Assembly (NCBI GenBank): GCA_900766735.1
Contig: CAAFWO010000046.1
Location: 17,570-81,569 of the forward strand
From: Clostridia bacterium
GTDB lineage: Bacteria; Bacillota; Clostridia; CAKSNL01; HGM11501
Reading direction: 5' to 3'
Length of the DNA stretch: 64,000 bases
Below are positions 10,001 to 17,192 of this stretch, one piece after another. The position numbers and the translations under genes are program-made. Numbering within the stretch: position 1 is the stretch's first letter; each line of letters opens with the position of its first letter. Under the pieces are notes generated by a model. That model made no database searches, was not told where the DNA came from, and worked only from the letters and a program-made list of their open reading frames with translations.

Positions 10001-10329
10001 TTCTCCGCCTCGGAAACAAGCGCAAGCTTTTCATATAATGTGTCGCGGCCGAGCGCGTCCACCTTTCTTAAATTCAGCTCCTTTTCGCTGATCCTGACCG
10101 TCGCCTTCTCCATCACGCGCATATCGGTCTCAAGCTTTCTTGCGCTGATCTCGTTCGGCGTGACGATGAAAAGCTTTTTGTCAAAGTCAGAATGAAGCGT
10201 GTATAAAAGGTGCGCCTTTTCCGAATCCGAGACGCCCTTTATATGAATAGGACTGACGCCCTTTCGGGCAGCAGTCCTGATTTTTTCATATTCGGCCGAG
10301 CCTTTTAAAATTTCGCTTAATACTGGCAT
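7021..10329 (-). CDS. mfd: Transcription-repair coupling factor
   Basis: ATP-dependent translocase that removes RNA polymerase stalled at DNA lesions and recruits UvrA. At 1102 residues it is near full length. Visible order: UvrB-like N-terminal module (GGCFSVRGGILDIFSP-type region), CarD-like RNA-polymerase-interacting domain (GDYVVHEAHGIGRF), RecG-like helicase with Walker A GDVGFGKTEVAM near residue 590 and DEEQ box, then LRGRVGRS and a C-terminal TRCF domain. The ATG follows the pth stop directly (TAAATG), so the two are translationally linked. Confidence 0.97.
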   Translation of the reverse strand: MPVLSEILKGSAEYEKIRTAARKGVSPIHIKGVSDSEKAHLLYTLHSDFDKKLFIVTPNEISARKLETDMRVMEKATVRISEKELNLRKVDALGRDTLYEKLALVSEAENAKIIIVSVGALLQLITPREKFDSGKIHFKVGDTFDIPELCKNLTEIGYTRCETVEGKGCFSVRGGILDIFSPADDDPLRMEFFDDEIDSLRRFSLETQKSTEKIESATVIPAADTDETGSLLSYIDPDSVAVIDEPLRVSEAAKAIRADLEERVKTLIENGNIESVRDKYINDYYDIIKDLLKMQTISVSLLSDNTPDFKPKELLSLTVKSVKPYGKNSELLAEDVTYYKTRGYKIVIMAGSDERIKSLTEFLTEKNISVTADSGAALTPGLAILLHGSLSTGFEYPLIKSVVVSDREVSPSFKRKKKKRTKGEEILSYNDLLPGDYVVHEAHGIGRFTGMQRINTGGSIKDYLKIVYRGDDVLYVPAGALDLLHKYKSGTETDGEPRVKLNKLGGGEWKKTKNSVKASVAALAEKLVKLYAERSAAKGHRFSEDTQWQREFEAEFIYDETDDQLRSIEEMKEDMESDRPMDRLLLGDVGFGKTEVAMRGAFKCVTDGLQVAYLVPTTVLAAQQYAAFLERMKNYPITIEMLSRFKSKKAADDIIRRTKKGEVDILIGTHRMLQKSVNFKNLGLLIIDEEQRFGVAHKEAIKELKNNIDVLSLSATPIPRSLNMAMIGIRDMSVLSEPPEDRLPVQTFAMEYNSEVVKEAIVRELSRGGQVYYLYNRVSGIYKKAEELAALFPDFKVGVGHGQMNETELENVMMDMVEGNIDILVCTTIIETGLDIPNVNTIIIEDADRMGLAQLYQLRGRVGRSSRLAYAYLTYRRDKVLSEIAEKRLKAIREFTEFGSGFKIAARDLELRGAGNVLGPEQSGFMSSVGYEVYCSLLSEAVAEAKGEKIAEKKECLIDLDVNAYIPESYISSPSLRIQAYKKVAGIENQSDSYAVAEELEDRFGEIPAAVYRLIDVAMIRSEARNIGIEEINYANEKLILYPGPEMKNIPAVIAALSAEFRGKVMFSASGRNAVHIRCGKLNHGDMIEFVKKVLQNLKSCE

Positions 10330-10899
10330 TTAATCCCCCGGATTCAATCTGTTATATTTGTTCATCGCGTCGGCGAGCTTCCCCGCGATTATAAGGCTCA
10401 CAATGTCCGGAATGTTTTTCACCGCGTCTATCATCAAAGCTGTCTCCTCTTTTGTGAACCTGCCGAGAACATAGTTTGCCATGTCTCCGCGCGCTTCACC
10501 GATTCCGAAACGAACCCTCGGGAACTCATCGCTCCCTAGATGGTATATGATGGATTTCATTCCGTTATGACCGCCGGCAGAGCCGCTCGGCCTTATTCTG
10601 ATGCGCCCGACGCCGAGCGCCGCCTCGTCATATATCACGATGATGTCCTTTGGCGCTATCTTGTAGAAGTCGGCGATCTCTATCACCGCTTCACCGCTGT
10701 TATTCATAAAGGTCTGCGGCTGGGCGAGGATAACACGCTCGCCGCCGATCTTACCCTCGCCTATGAGCGCCTTGTGCTTTATCTTCTTTAAGGGAATGTC
10801 ATAATAGCTCGAAAGCACCGAAACTGCCTCAAAGCCCACATTGTGCCTCGTGTCGACATATTCTCTTCCCGGGTTTCCGAGCCCTGCAATCAAAAACAT
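10330..10899 (-). CDS. pth: Peptidyl-tRNA hydrolase
   Basis: Recycles tRNA from prematurely released peptidyl-tRNA. Catalytic residues are visible: Asn in GLGNPG, His in TRHNVGF, Asn in TFMNNSGE, Asp in VIYDE, and the GGHNG motif. I choose the ATG at 10899 (189 residues): it is preceded by AAGAGG with normal spacing and begins FLIAGLGNPG like the family. A longer frame from 10941 adds 14 charged residues and would overlap glmU. It lies 11 bp after glmU; prs and ctc, which separate these genes in Bacillus, are absent. Confidence 0.95.
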   Translation of the reverse strand: MFLIAGLGNPGREYVDTRHNVGFEAVSVLSSYYDIPLKKIKHKALIGEGKIGGERVILAQPQTFMNNSGEAVIEIADFYKIAPKDIIVIYDEAALGVGRIRIRPSGSAGGHNGMKSIIYHLGSDEFPRVRFGIGEARGDMANYVLGRFTKEETALMIDAVKNIPDIVSLIIAGKLADAMNKYNRLNPGD

Positions 10900-10910
10900 T
10901 TCAAAACCTC

Positions 10911-12278
10911 TTATTTTTTGTTCTTTCTTCTGTCGTTCCACTTGTCCTTGTTCACCTGGCGCGCTCTTGCGATCGCAAGCGTGCTCTCGGGCACATCGTC
11001 CGTAATGGTCGAGCCTGCGGCGGTATATGCCCCGTCTGAAAGAGTGACGGGAGCGACAAGGTTTGAGTTACAGCCGACGAAAACGTCGTTTCCGATGGTC
11101 GTTCTGTATTTTTTAGCACCGTCATAGTTGACAGTGACCGTTCCGCATCCGAAGTTGACGCGCTCGCCGACGTCGCTGTCGCCGACATAGGTAAGGTGCG
11201 AAACCTTCGTTCCGTCGCCGATGGCGGAATTTTTAAGCTCAACAAAGTCGCCGATACGGCAGTGGTTTCCGACCTTCGTGTCCGGCCTTAAGTATGCGAA
11301 CGGGCCGACCGTCGTATTCTCGCCTACCGCACAGTCGAGTCCGACAGATTTTACGACCTCTGTCCCGTCGCCTATTATGGTGTTTTTAAGCTTCGTATCG
11401 GGCCCGATCACGCAGTCTGCGCCGATCACGGTGTCACCCTCTAAAACAGTTCCGGGAAGCACAACGCTGTCGCGGCCGATCTTAACGCCGTCCTCAATAT
11501 AAGTCCTTTCCGGGTCTATTATCGTGACGCCGGAATACATTAAGTCATAATTTATTCTCTTTCTTAAAACCGCGTCCGCCTTAGAGAGCGCGACTCTGTC
11601 GTTGACGCCCATTATCTCGTCGAAATCGGCGATCTTGTAGCTTCCGACCTTTTTGCCCTTCGAAACAAGTATCTCCACCGTGTCGGTGAAATAATACTCA
11701 CCGGAAACCTCGTTTTTCTCAATTTTCGGAACGGAGGATAAAAGAGCGTCGCTTTTAAAGACGAACATTCCGGAATTTATCTCGGTTATCTTTTTCTCCT
11801 CGGGTGAGCAGTTTTTCTCCTCGACGATTTTTTTAACAAGCCCGTTTTCCTTTATGATGCGGCCGTATCCGGTCGGATCTTCGGCGTCCGCCGTTAAAAC
11901 GAGCGCGTCAAGCCCTTTTTCGACCGTCTCGTTAAGAGCGCCTTTGATCGTCTCCGCCGTGATTATCGGCGTGTCGCCGCAAAGGATAACGGTATAGCCC
12001 GGCTCAACGAAGGGAAGCGCGGAGGAGACCGCGTCGCCCGTGCCGAGCATATTTTTCTGCTCGGCAAAAACCGTGCCCTCCCGTGCGATCTTTTCGATCT
12101 CTTCCTTGCCGTGGCCGACAACGGCGATGATCTTTTCGGCACCGGCTTTCTTTGCCGCGTCGCTCACCCAGTTTATAAGTGCCTTTCCGCAAGCCTTGTG
12201 TGCCGGCTTCGGAAGGTTTGACTTCATTCTTGTTCCCATTCCTGCCGCTAAAATAATGGCGGTGAATTTATTCTCCAA
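10911..12278 (-). CDS. glmU: Bifunctional GlmU: GlcN-1-P acetyltransferase / UDP-GlcNAc pyrophosphorylase
   Basis: Makes UDP-N-acetylglucosamine for peptidoglycan. The N-terminal uridylyltransferase has LAAGMGTRMKS...K; the C-terminal half is a left-handed beta-helix of hexapeptide repeats (IGDGT, VGENTTVGPFAYLRP, GDFVELK) that carries acetyltransferase activity. Length 455 residues, as expected. The start is TTG at 12278 with AAAGGGAG 8 nt upstream; no in-frame ATG fits better. It follows spoVG, with a terminator hairpin between, and precedes pth. Confidence 0.97.
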   Translation of the reverse strand: MENKFTAIILAAGMGTRMKSNLPKPAHKACGKALINWVSDAAKKAGAEKIIAVVGHGKEEIEKIAREGTVFAEQKNMLGTGDAVSSALPFVEPGYTVILCGDTPIITAETIKGALNETVEKGLDALVLTADAEDPTGYGRIIKENGLVKKIVEEKNCSPEEKKITEINSGMFVFKSDALLSSVPKIEKNEVSGEYYFTDTVEILVSKGKKVGSYKIADFDEIMGVNDRVALSKADAVLRKRINYDLMYSGVTIIDPERTYIEDGVKIGRDSVVLPGTVLEGDTVIGADCVIGPDTKLKNTIIGDGTEVVKSVGLDCAVGENTTVGPFAYLRPDTKVGNHCRIGDFVELKNSAIGDGTKVSHLTYVGDSDVGERVNFGCGTVTVNYDGAKKYRTTIGNDVFVGCNSNLVAPVTLSDGAYTAAGSTITDDVPESTLAIARARQVNKDKWNDRRKNKK

Positions 12279-12330
12279 ATAAAAAACTCCCTTTCTTTAG
12301 AATTTATATCCATATTATACAACTAAACAA

Positions 12331-12365
12331 AGAAAAAGGCAAACATTTTTTTGTTTGCCTTTCTT
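12331..12365 (-). terminator. Intrinsic terminator after spoVG
   Basis: Ten-base-pair stem (12335-12344 with 12353-12362) around an 8-nt loop, followed on the minus strand by TTTTTCTTTG. It sits between the spoVG stop and glmU and could make spoVG partly monocistronic. Confidence 0.8.
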
Positions 12366-12380
12366 CTTTAACGGTATAAA

Positions 12381-12656
12381 TTATTCCTCTTTCGGCTCTT
12401 CCTTCAAAAACTCTTCATATCTTGCGATAATAGCGTTCTGAAGTTCCTCTCTCATTTCCGAAGTGATCGGATGCACAATGTCCTTAAACTCGCCGGTAGG
12501 AGTCTTCCTGCTCGGCATCGCCACAAACATTTTTTCGTTTCCATCAATTATTTTTATGTCATGAACTACAAAAGCGTCGTCAAATGTAACAGAAACTACA
12601 GCCCTCATTTTTCCTTCCGTACTCGTTTTCCTTATCCTGATATCCGTAATTTTCAT
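12381..12656 (-). CDS. spoVG: Septation/sporulation regulator SpoVG
   Basis: Small nucleic-acid-binding regulator tied to septation and sporulation. It begins [10 protein letters not shown] and contains [18 protein letters not shown] and FKDIVHPI, the family core. The start is taken at ATG 12656 (91 residues): the strong promoter just upstream would begin transcription near 12696, so the earlier ATG at 12698 lies outside the transcript. The C-terminus is acidic, as is common in the family. Confidence 0.95.
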   Translation of the reverse strand: MKITDIRIRKTSTEGKMRAVVSVTFDDAFVVHDIKIIDGNEKMFVAMPSRKTPTGEFKDIVHPITSEMREELQNAIIARYEEFLKEEPKEE

Positions 12657-12702
12657 GCTGCCTGATTCCACCCTTTCATTGAAACTTTCTCTTGACATTT
12701 TT

Positions 12703-12731
12703 ATTTTATCATTATTTCATAAATTTGTCAA
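12703..12731 (-). promoter_or_regulatory. Sigma-A promoter of spoVG
   Basis: Minus strand TTGACA (12726-12731), 17-bp spacer, TAAAAT (12703-12708). Expected transcription start near 12696, about 40 nt before the spoVG ATG. Confidence 0.8.
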
Positions 12732-12822
12732 CATGAATTTATTTTTTTTATGTATTTTTTACGGTTTTTATGCCGATTTTTTAACTGATAAAATAATTTT
12801 AGGCTTCTTTTTTCAAAACATC

Positions 12823-12850
12823 TTGATATAATTTATAAAAATGCTATAAT
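12823..12850 (+). promoter_or_regulatory. Sigma-A promoter of murC
   Basis: Plus strand TTGATA (12823-12828), 16-bp spacer containing TGC just before the -10, TATAAT (12845-12850). It is divergent from the spoVG promoter in a 230-bp AT-rich gap and lies about 40 bp before the murC start. Confidence 0.8.
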
Positions 12851-12888
12851 ATATATTATCTTACTAAACCCGAAGGGAAGTTTTCATT

Positions 12889-14259
12889 TTGTCAATAGAT
12901 TTTTCACGCATCAAAAAGGGCGGCCGCATTCATTTTGTCGGGATCGGCGGAATCAGTATGAGCGCCCTTGCTTCAATATTAATAAAAAAGGGCTATGCCG
13001 TTTCCGGGTCGGACTTTAAAAAAAGCCCGCTCACGGACGCTTTGGTTGCCGATGGCGCAAAAATTTTCATCGGCCATAACGAAAAAAACGCCGAAGGAGC
13101 GGACGCACTCATTTATTCCGCCGCGATCGGGCCCGATAACCCCGAGAGGCGCTATGCCGATGAGCATAACATTCCCTCCGCCGAGCGGAGCGCGCTTCTG
13201 GGCGAGATCGAAAAGATGTATAAATACCCGATCGACATATCCGGAACGCACGGCAAAACCAGCACGACGGGAATGCTCGCCCACATCTTTACGGCATCGG
13301 AATCTGACCCCACGGTTTTGATAGGCGGCGAGCTTTCGCTTATCGGAAGCAACAAGCGCGTCGGCTCGTCGGAATATTTCATTTCCGAGGCGTGCGAATA
13401 TCACAGGAGCTTTTTGAATTTTCACCCCTATATCGGAATAATATTAGACGTTGAGGCCGATCATCTTGACTATTACAAGGATCTTGACGATATTAAGGGC
13501 GCGTTTTCGGACTTTGCGGACATCGTCTCAGGCAAGGTCATCGTAAACGCGGACGATAAAAACGCTATGGACGCCGTCAAACACACGAAGACTCCCGTCA
13601 TCACCGTTTCAAGAAGATCTGAGAATGCGGACTATTACGCCAAAGATATTACTCCCAATTCCTTCGGCGAGTATTCCTTTAAGGTCTATAAAAAGGGCGG
13701 GCTTCTTGCTCCCGTTTCGCTCTCCGTTCCGGGAATCCACCACGTGTCAAACGCGCTTTGCGCCTTTGCCGCGGCCTCTGAGCTCGGCCTTGACAGTGAA
13801 AAGATCGCTAAAGGTCTTCATTCCTTCACCGGAGTTAAAAGGAGGTTTGAGCTTAAGGCGGACAAAAACGGCATCAGAGTTTATGACGACTATGCCCACC
13901 ACCCCACCGAGATCAAGGCGACGCTGGACGCACTGGCTGCGATCAGCGCGAACGAAAAATACATCGTTTTTCAGCCACACACCTACACAAGAACGCTGAC
14001 GCTGTTTGACGATTTTGTTTCCGTCTTAAAGGAAGCGCCCCACCTCGTGCTTTTGGACATTTATGCCGCGCGTGAGAAGGATTCCGGGCTCGTAAAAAGC
14101 GCCGATCTTGCCGCAAAGATTCCCGGCTCATATATGGCAAAGGATTTTGACGATGCGAAAAACTATCTTAAAAACCGCGTAAAGCCCGGCGACATTGTGA
14201 TGACTGTCGGCGCGGGCGATGTTTATAAGGTCGGCGAGAAGCTTATAAAAGAGCTGTAA
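12889..14259 (+). CDS. murC: UDP-N-acetylmuramate--L-alanine ligase
   Basis: Adds L-alanine to UDP-MurNAc, the first amino-acid step of peptidoglycan stem synthesis. Family features: N-terminal Rossmann-like IHFVGIGGISMSALA, ATP loop SGTHGKTSTTGML around residue 117, EACEYHRSF, and YDDYAHHPTEI in the C-terminal domain. Length 456 residues. The start is TTG at 12889; a GAAGGGAAG site precedes it and no in-frame ATG lies nearby. Single gene with its own promoter and a strong bidirectional terminator behind it. Confidence 0.97.
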   Translation: MSIDFSRIKKGGRIHFVGIGGISMSALASILIKKGYAVSGSDFKKSPLTDALVADGAKIFIGHNEKNAEGADALIYSAAIGPDNPERRYADEHNIPSAERSALLGEIEKMYKYPIDISGTHGKTSTTGMLAHIFTASESDPTVLIGGELSLIGSNKRVGSSEYFISEACEYHRSFLNFHPYIGIILDVEADHLDYYKDLDDIKGAFSDFADIVSGKVIVNADDKNAMDAVKHTKTPVITVSRRSENADYYAKDITPNSFGEYSFKVYKKGGLLAPVSLSVPGIHHVSNALCAFAAASELGLDSEKIAKGLHSFTGVKRRFELKADKNGIRVYDDYAHHPTEIKATLDALAAISANEKYIVFQPHTYTRTLTLFDDFVSVLKEAPHLVLLDIYAAREKDSGLVKSADLAAKIPGSYMAKDFDDAKNYLKNRVKPGDIVMTVGAGDVYKVGEKLIKEL

Positions 14260-14260
14260 T

Positions 14261-14296
14261 AAAAAAGCGCTTAACCCTTAGGTTAAGCGCTTTTTT
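14261..14296. terminator. Bidirectional terminator between murC and the EamA gene
   Basis: Sixteen-base-pair perfect stem (14261-14276 with 14281-14296) and a CTTA loop; T-runs follow on both strands. It serves murC on plus and the convergent transporter operon on minus, whose last stop codon overlaps its end. Confidence 0.92.
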
Positions 14297-15141
14297 TATG
14301 CCTTCTCTTTTGAGTCCGCCACGCTCCAGCCTGTAACGGCGGCGATGACGATTATTCCGCCGATGAGCGACATCACGCCCGGCGTCTCCCCATCAAATAT
14401 CATGACCCAGACGGGGTTTAGCAAGGGCTCTATCGCGCCGATGAGCGAGCAGGCAAAAGACGAGCATTTGCCGACCGCAAGGCAGAATAAAACATAGGGG
14501 ATCCCGAGCTGGAATATGCCGAGCACGATCATCAACAAAACGTCCTTTCCCGTGACGGCCGAGGGAAAAAACATAAACATCACGATCCCGAAAAGCGCCG
14601 TCAAAAGGTGGCCTATTAACATTCCCGTCATCCTCTCGCTCCGGCTCACCTTTCCGTAGATCATATAGACAAAGGCAAGGCTTATCCCCGCGCCGACGGC
14701 GACGAGGTTGCCGAGCGTTTTTCCACCGGACACCGAGTCCGCGAAAAAGAGCGCCACGCCGAAAAGCGTCGCAAGGGCGACCGCCATATCGCGCGCCTTA
14801 AGCTTTTCTTTATATATGATCGCCGAGAAAATGAGCAAAAATATCGGCTCGGTAAACTGGAGCACGATCGCGTTCGCCGCATAGGTCATCTTATTTGCCA
14901 AAACGAAGCAGATAAACGTCAGCGCCGTGAAAATGCTCCCGGCGAAAACGCGTTTATTCACCGTGAATCTGATTTTTGTAGCGAGCATAAACACCGCCAT
15001 GCAAAGCGCGGCAAAAAAGCTCCTGATCCCGGCGATCATAAAAGGCCCGGCGCCGATAAGCTTTATCAATATTCCGCCCATGCTCCAAAGCGTTGCGCAT
15101 ACTACCATCTGAATTATTCCGACTGTGTTCTTTTTCATCAT
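14296..15141 (-). CDS. EamA/DMT-superfamily transporter
   Basis: Ten-helix drug/metabolite-type permease with two EamA repeats; the hydrophobic segments run through the whole 281 residues (for example IQMVVCATLWSMGG at the N-terminus, and GIFQLGIPYVLFCLAVG then EPLLNPVWV in the second repeat). The substrate cannot be told from sequence. The ATG overlaps the apbE stop as ATGA and has GGAG five nt upstream. It is the last gene of the alpha-glucosidase operon. Confidence 0.88.
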   Translation of the reverse strand: MMKKNTVGIIQMVVCATLWSMGGILIKLIGAGPFMIAGIRSFFAALCMAVFMLATKIRFTVNKRVFAGSIFTALTFICFVLANKMTYAANAIVLQFTEPIFLLIFSAIIYKEKLKARDMAVALATLFGVALFFADSVSGGKTLGNLVAVGAGISLAFVYMIYGKVSRSERMTGMLIGHLLTALFGIVMFMFFPSAVTGKDVLLMIVLGIFQLGIPYVLFCLAVGKCSSFACSLIGAIEPLLNPVWVMIFDGETPGVMSLIGGIIVIAAVTGWSVADSKEKA

Positions 15142-16076
15142 ATTATCTCCAATGTGTATTTACTGTCGTGGCTTTCTGTTTTTAGGTTTTCCGTCACTAT
15201 CATTCTTCCGTCCGCCGTTATCAAAACGGCGCCGACCTCTTTGTGCTCTTTAAGATATTCCTTTGCCTTTTCCTCACCCATAACGAAAAACGCTGTCGAG
15301 AGCGAGTCTGACAAAAAGCCGCTCTCCGAAACGGCCGTCGCGCTCACGATGCCGCTCTCGGCCGGATAGCCCGTCGCCGGGTCGATAATGTGAGAATAGC
15401 TTTTCCCGTTTTCGGTGAAATATCTTTCATACCCTCCCGAGGTGGATAGGACCCTGTCGCGGCATTTGACAGTCGCCGCATAGCCCTCGCCTTCGGGATC
15501 TTTAACGGCGACGAGCGCCTCTTTGCCATATACCAGCACCGTTCCGCCGATGCTGAAAACGGCGCTTTTCACCTTTTCTTCTTTAAGTATTTTTTTCATA
15601 TTGTCCGCCGCATAACCTTTTGCGACCGCACCGAGGTCAATCTCGGGATGACTCTTGTCATACCCCGTTTTTTCAAGCGCCGCCTTTATCTCTTCATCCG
15701 CCGGCACTTTTTTCCCGTCCGTCGTGAAGCCCCAAAGCCTTGTAACGGGATAGAGCGTCACATCGAGCGCGCCGCCCGTCTCGCCCCCCACAGACTTTGA
15801 CTCTTTTAATAATTCCTTAATTTCGTCCGTCATCGCGCCGCCCGAATTATAAGAGGAAAGCGCGCCCGAGCCGTTGACGTTAAGCTCGGAGTCGAGCCTT
15901 TTCAATTCCGATATTGCCCTCGCCTTCGCCACATTTGCGCCCTTGCCCCTTATGTTAAATTCAACATAAGTGTCAAACGCGAAAAGCGAGCCTGTCTCCT
16001 CCTTCACATTAAAAAGAGAAAAAAGTCCTGCCGCGACGACGGCAAAAAGAAGTGCCGAAATAACCGTGCGCTTCAA
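15138..16076 (-). CDS. apbE: FAD:protein FMN transferase (ApbE family)
   Basis: Attaches FMN covalently to threonine of target flavoproteins such as NqrC/RnfG, outside the membrane. It has an N-terminal signal anchor (residues about 5-24, without lipobox Cys), the segment FDTYVEF, IDLGAVAKGYAAD, and YSHIIDPATGYPA, a hallmark of the family. Length 312 residues. TTG start at 16076 with AAGGTG, which overlaps the ydcF stop. No flavinylation target gene is visible in the window. Confidence 0.93.
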   Translation of the reverse strand: MKRTVISALLFAVVAAGLFSLFNVKEETGSLFAFDTYVEFNIRGKGANVAKARAISELKRLDSELNVNGSGALSSYNSGGAMTDEIKELLKESKSVGGETGGALDVTLYPVTRLWGFTTDGKKVPADEEIKAALEKTGYDKSHPEIDLGAVAKGYAADNMKKILKEEKVKSAVFSIGGTVLVYGKEALVAVKDPEGEGYAATVKCRDRVLSTSGGYERYFTENGKSYSHIIDPATGYPAESGIVSATAVSESGFLSDSLSTAFFVMGEEKAKEYLKEHKEVGAVLITADGRMIVTENLKTESHDSKYTLEII

Positions 16077-16080
16077 AAGA

Positions 16081-16836
16081 TCACCTTCTCATAAAGTCAT
16101 ATATAAGGGCATAAGCCTCTCTTAAATAATAGGTCGGCTTCAGAAAATACGCCGTCGGCGCAGGAACAGAGTAGCTTTCGATCCCGAACCTTTTTGCGAT
16201 CATATTCGCCCGTTTTTCGTGAAATTCGTTCGTGACGATGCCGATCTTTCCGCTTAATCCGTTTTTTGCTATAACCTCTTTTGAAAACTTTAAGTTTTCA
16301 TATGTTGATGTTGACTTATCCTCAAGGAATATCCTTTCTTTCGCGATGCCTCTTTCCGTTAAATAGTTATACATACATTCGGCCTCGCTGATCGCCTCGT
16401 CCGCTCCCTGTCCGCCGGAGACGACGCAGTAAGAATCCGGATTTTCGGACAAATACTCATATGCCGCGCCAAGCCTTTCGGAAAGCATCAGGCTCGGGCT
16501 CTCGCCCCTGACCTGACAGCCGAGAACGACTAATGTTAAGTCCCTCTCCTTTGTTTTTCCCGTGCCGGAGATGACCAAAGCAAGCGAGAACGCCAAAAGA
16601 AGGATAAACGCCGCCGCGGCAAACGAAACAACTGAAAAAACGAGCGCGGATAACTTATTTTCATAAATTTTCTTTATAAAAAGGTTTATCTCCTTTGTTT
16701 TGCAAAGGTAGCATATCAGCGCTCCCGATGCCAAAATCTCCGTCAGATTGCCGATGTTTAATATTCCGGCGGCGGCAAACGGCGCCAGAAAGAAAACGAG
16801 TAAAACGGCCGATAAAGCCAAAAGCACCTTTTTCAT
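16081..16836 (-). CDS. YdcF/SanA family membrane protein (DUF218)
   Basis: Protein with three to four N-terminal hydrophobic segments (roughly residues 5-25, 30-45 and 62-90) and a DUF218 domain (VVLGCQVRGESPSLMLSERL, VVSGGQGADE, STSTYENL, IVTNEFHEKRA). Relatives include SanA and ElyC, which affect envelope integrity; the biochemical activity of this one is unknown. The ATG overlaps the tautomerase stop by one base (TGATG), which suggests coupled translation. Confidence 0.88.
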   Translation of the reverse strand: MKKVLLALSAVLLVFFLAPFAAAGILNIGNLTEILASGALICYLCKTKEINLFIKKIYENKLSALVFSVVSFAAAAFILLLAFSLALVISGTGKTKERDLTLVVLGCQVRGESPSLMLSERLGAAYEYLSENPDSYCVVSGGQGADEAISEAECMYNYLTERGIAKERIFLEDKSTSTYENLKFSKEVIAKNGLSGKIGIVTNEFHEKRANMIAKRFGIESYSVPAPTAYFLKPTYYLREAYALIYDFMRR

Positions 16837-17180
16837 CAGAAGTTTGCTCCGTTCCAGCCCCAGTTAAAGCACTCCTCGTATTTTATATATATCCTGTCCT
16901 TAGGAATCGAAAGAACGCTGTTATAGATCTCGGTCAGGCGCGCGGTCAGCGCGTCGTAATCCTCTTTTTTCACCGTCCCGAAGACCTTGACCTCGATAAA
17001 CGCCGTGTCATATGAGTCATTGCCCGAAAAATACATCTTCACGCTGTCCGAAAAAGCGAGCATCAAAAACTTCTCGCTCTTTCCGGGGATTAGGGCGATC
17101 GCCTCGCCCAAAAGGGTCTTAAGAGTTTCTCTCTTGTTGTCATCAATCCGGCATGTGACCGTTGTGTTTATAAATGGCAT
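16836..17180 (-). CDS. MIF-like tautomerase superfamily protein
   Basis: A 114-residue homologue of macrophage migration inhibitory factor. It starts MPFINT, so removal of Met would expose the catalytic Pro; Lys34 (IPGKSEKF) matches the MIF active-site lysine, and the C-terminus NWGWNGANF closely resembles that of animal MIF. This points to the MIF branch rather than the short 4-oxalocrotonate tautomerases. The substrate is unknown. The ATG has AAGGAG upstream; the gene lies 12 bp after the alpha-glucosidase and overlaps ydcF. Confidence 0.88.
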   Translation of the reverse strand: MPFINTTVTCRIDDNKRETLKTLLGEAIALIPGKSEKFLMLAFSDSVKMYFSGNDSYDTAFIEVKVFGTVKKEDYDALTARLTEIYNSVLSIPKDRIYIKYEECFNWGWNGANF

Positions 17181-17192
17181 AGTTTTTCTCCT

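Noticed and set aside
12698..12698. Longer SpoVG start at 12698
   Set aside because: The strong promoter at 12703-12731 would start transcription downstream of that codon, and the family begins at [10 protein letters not shown].
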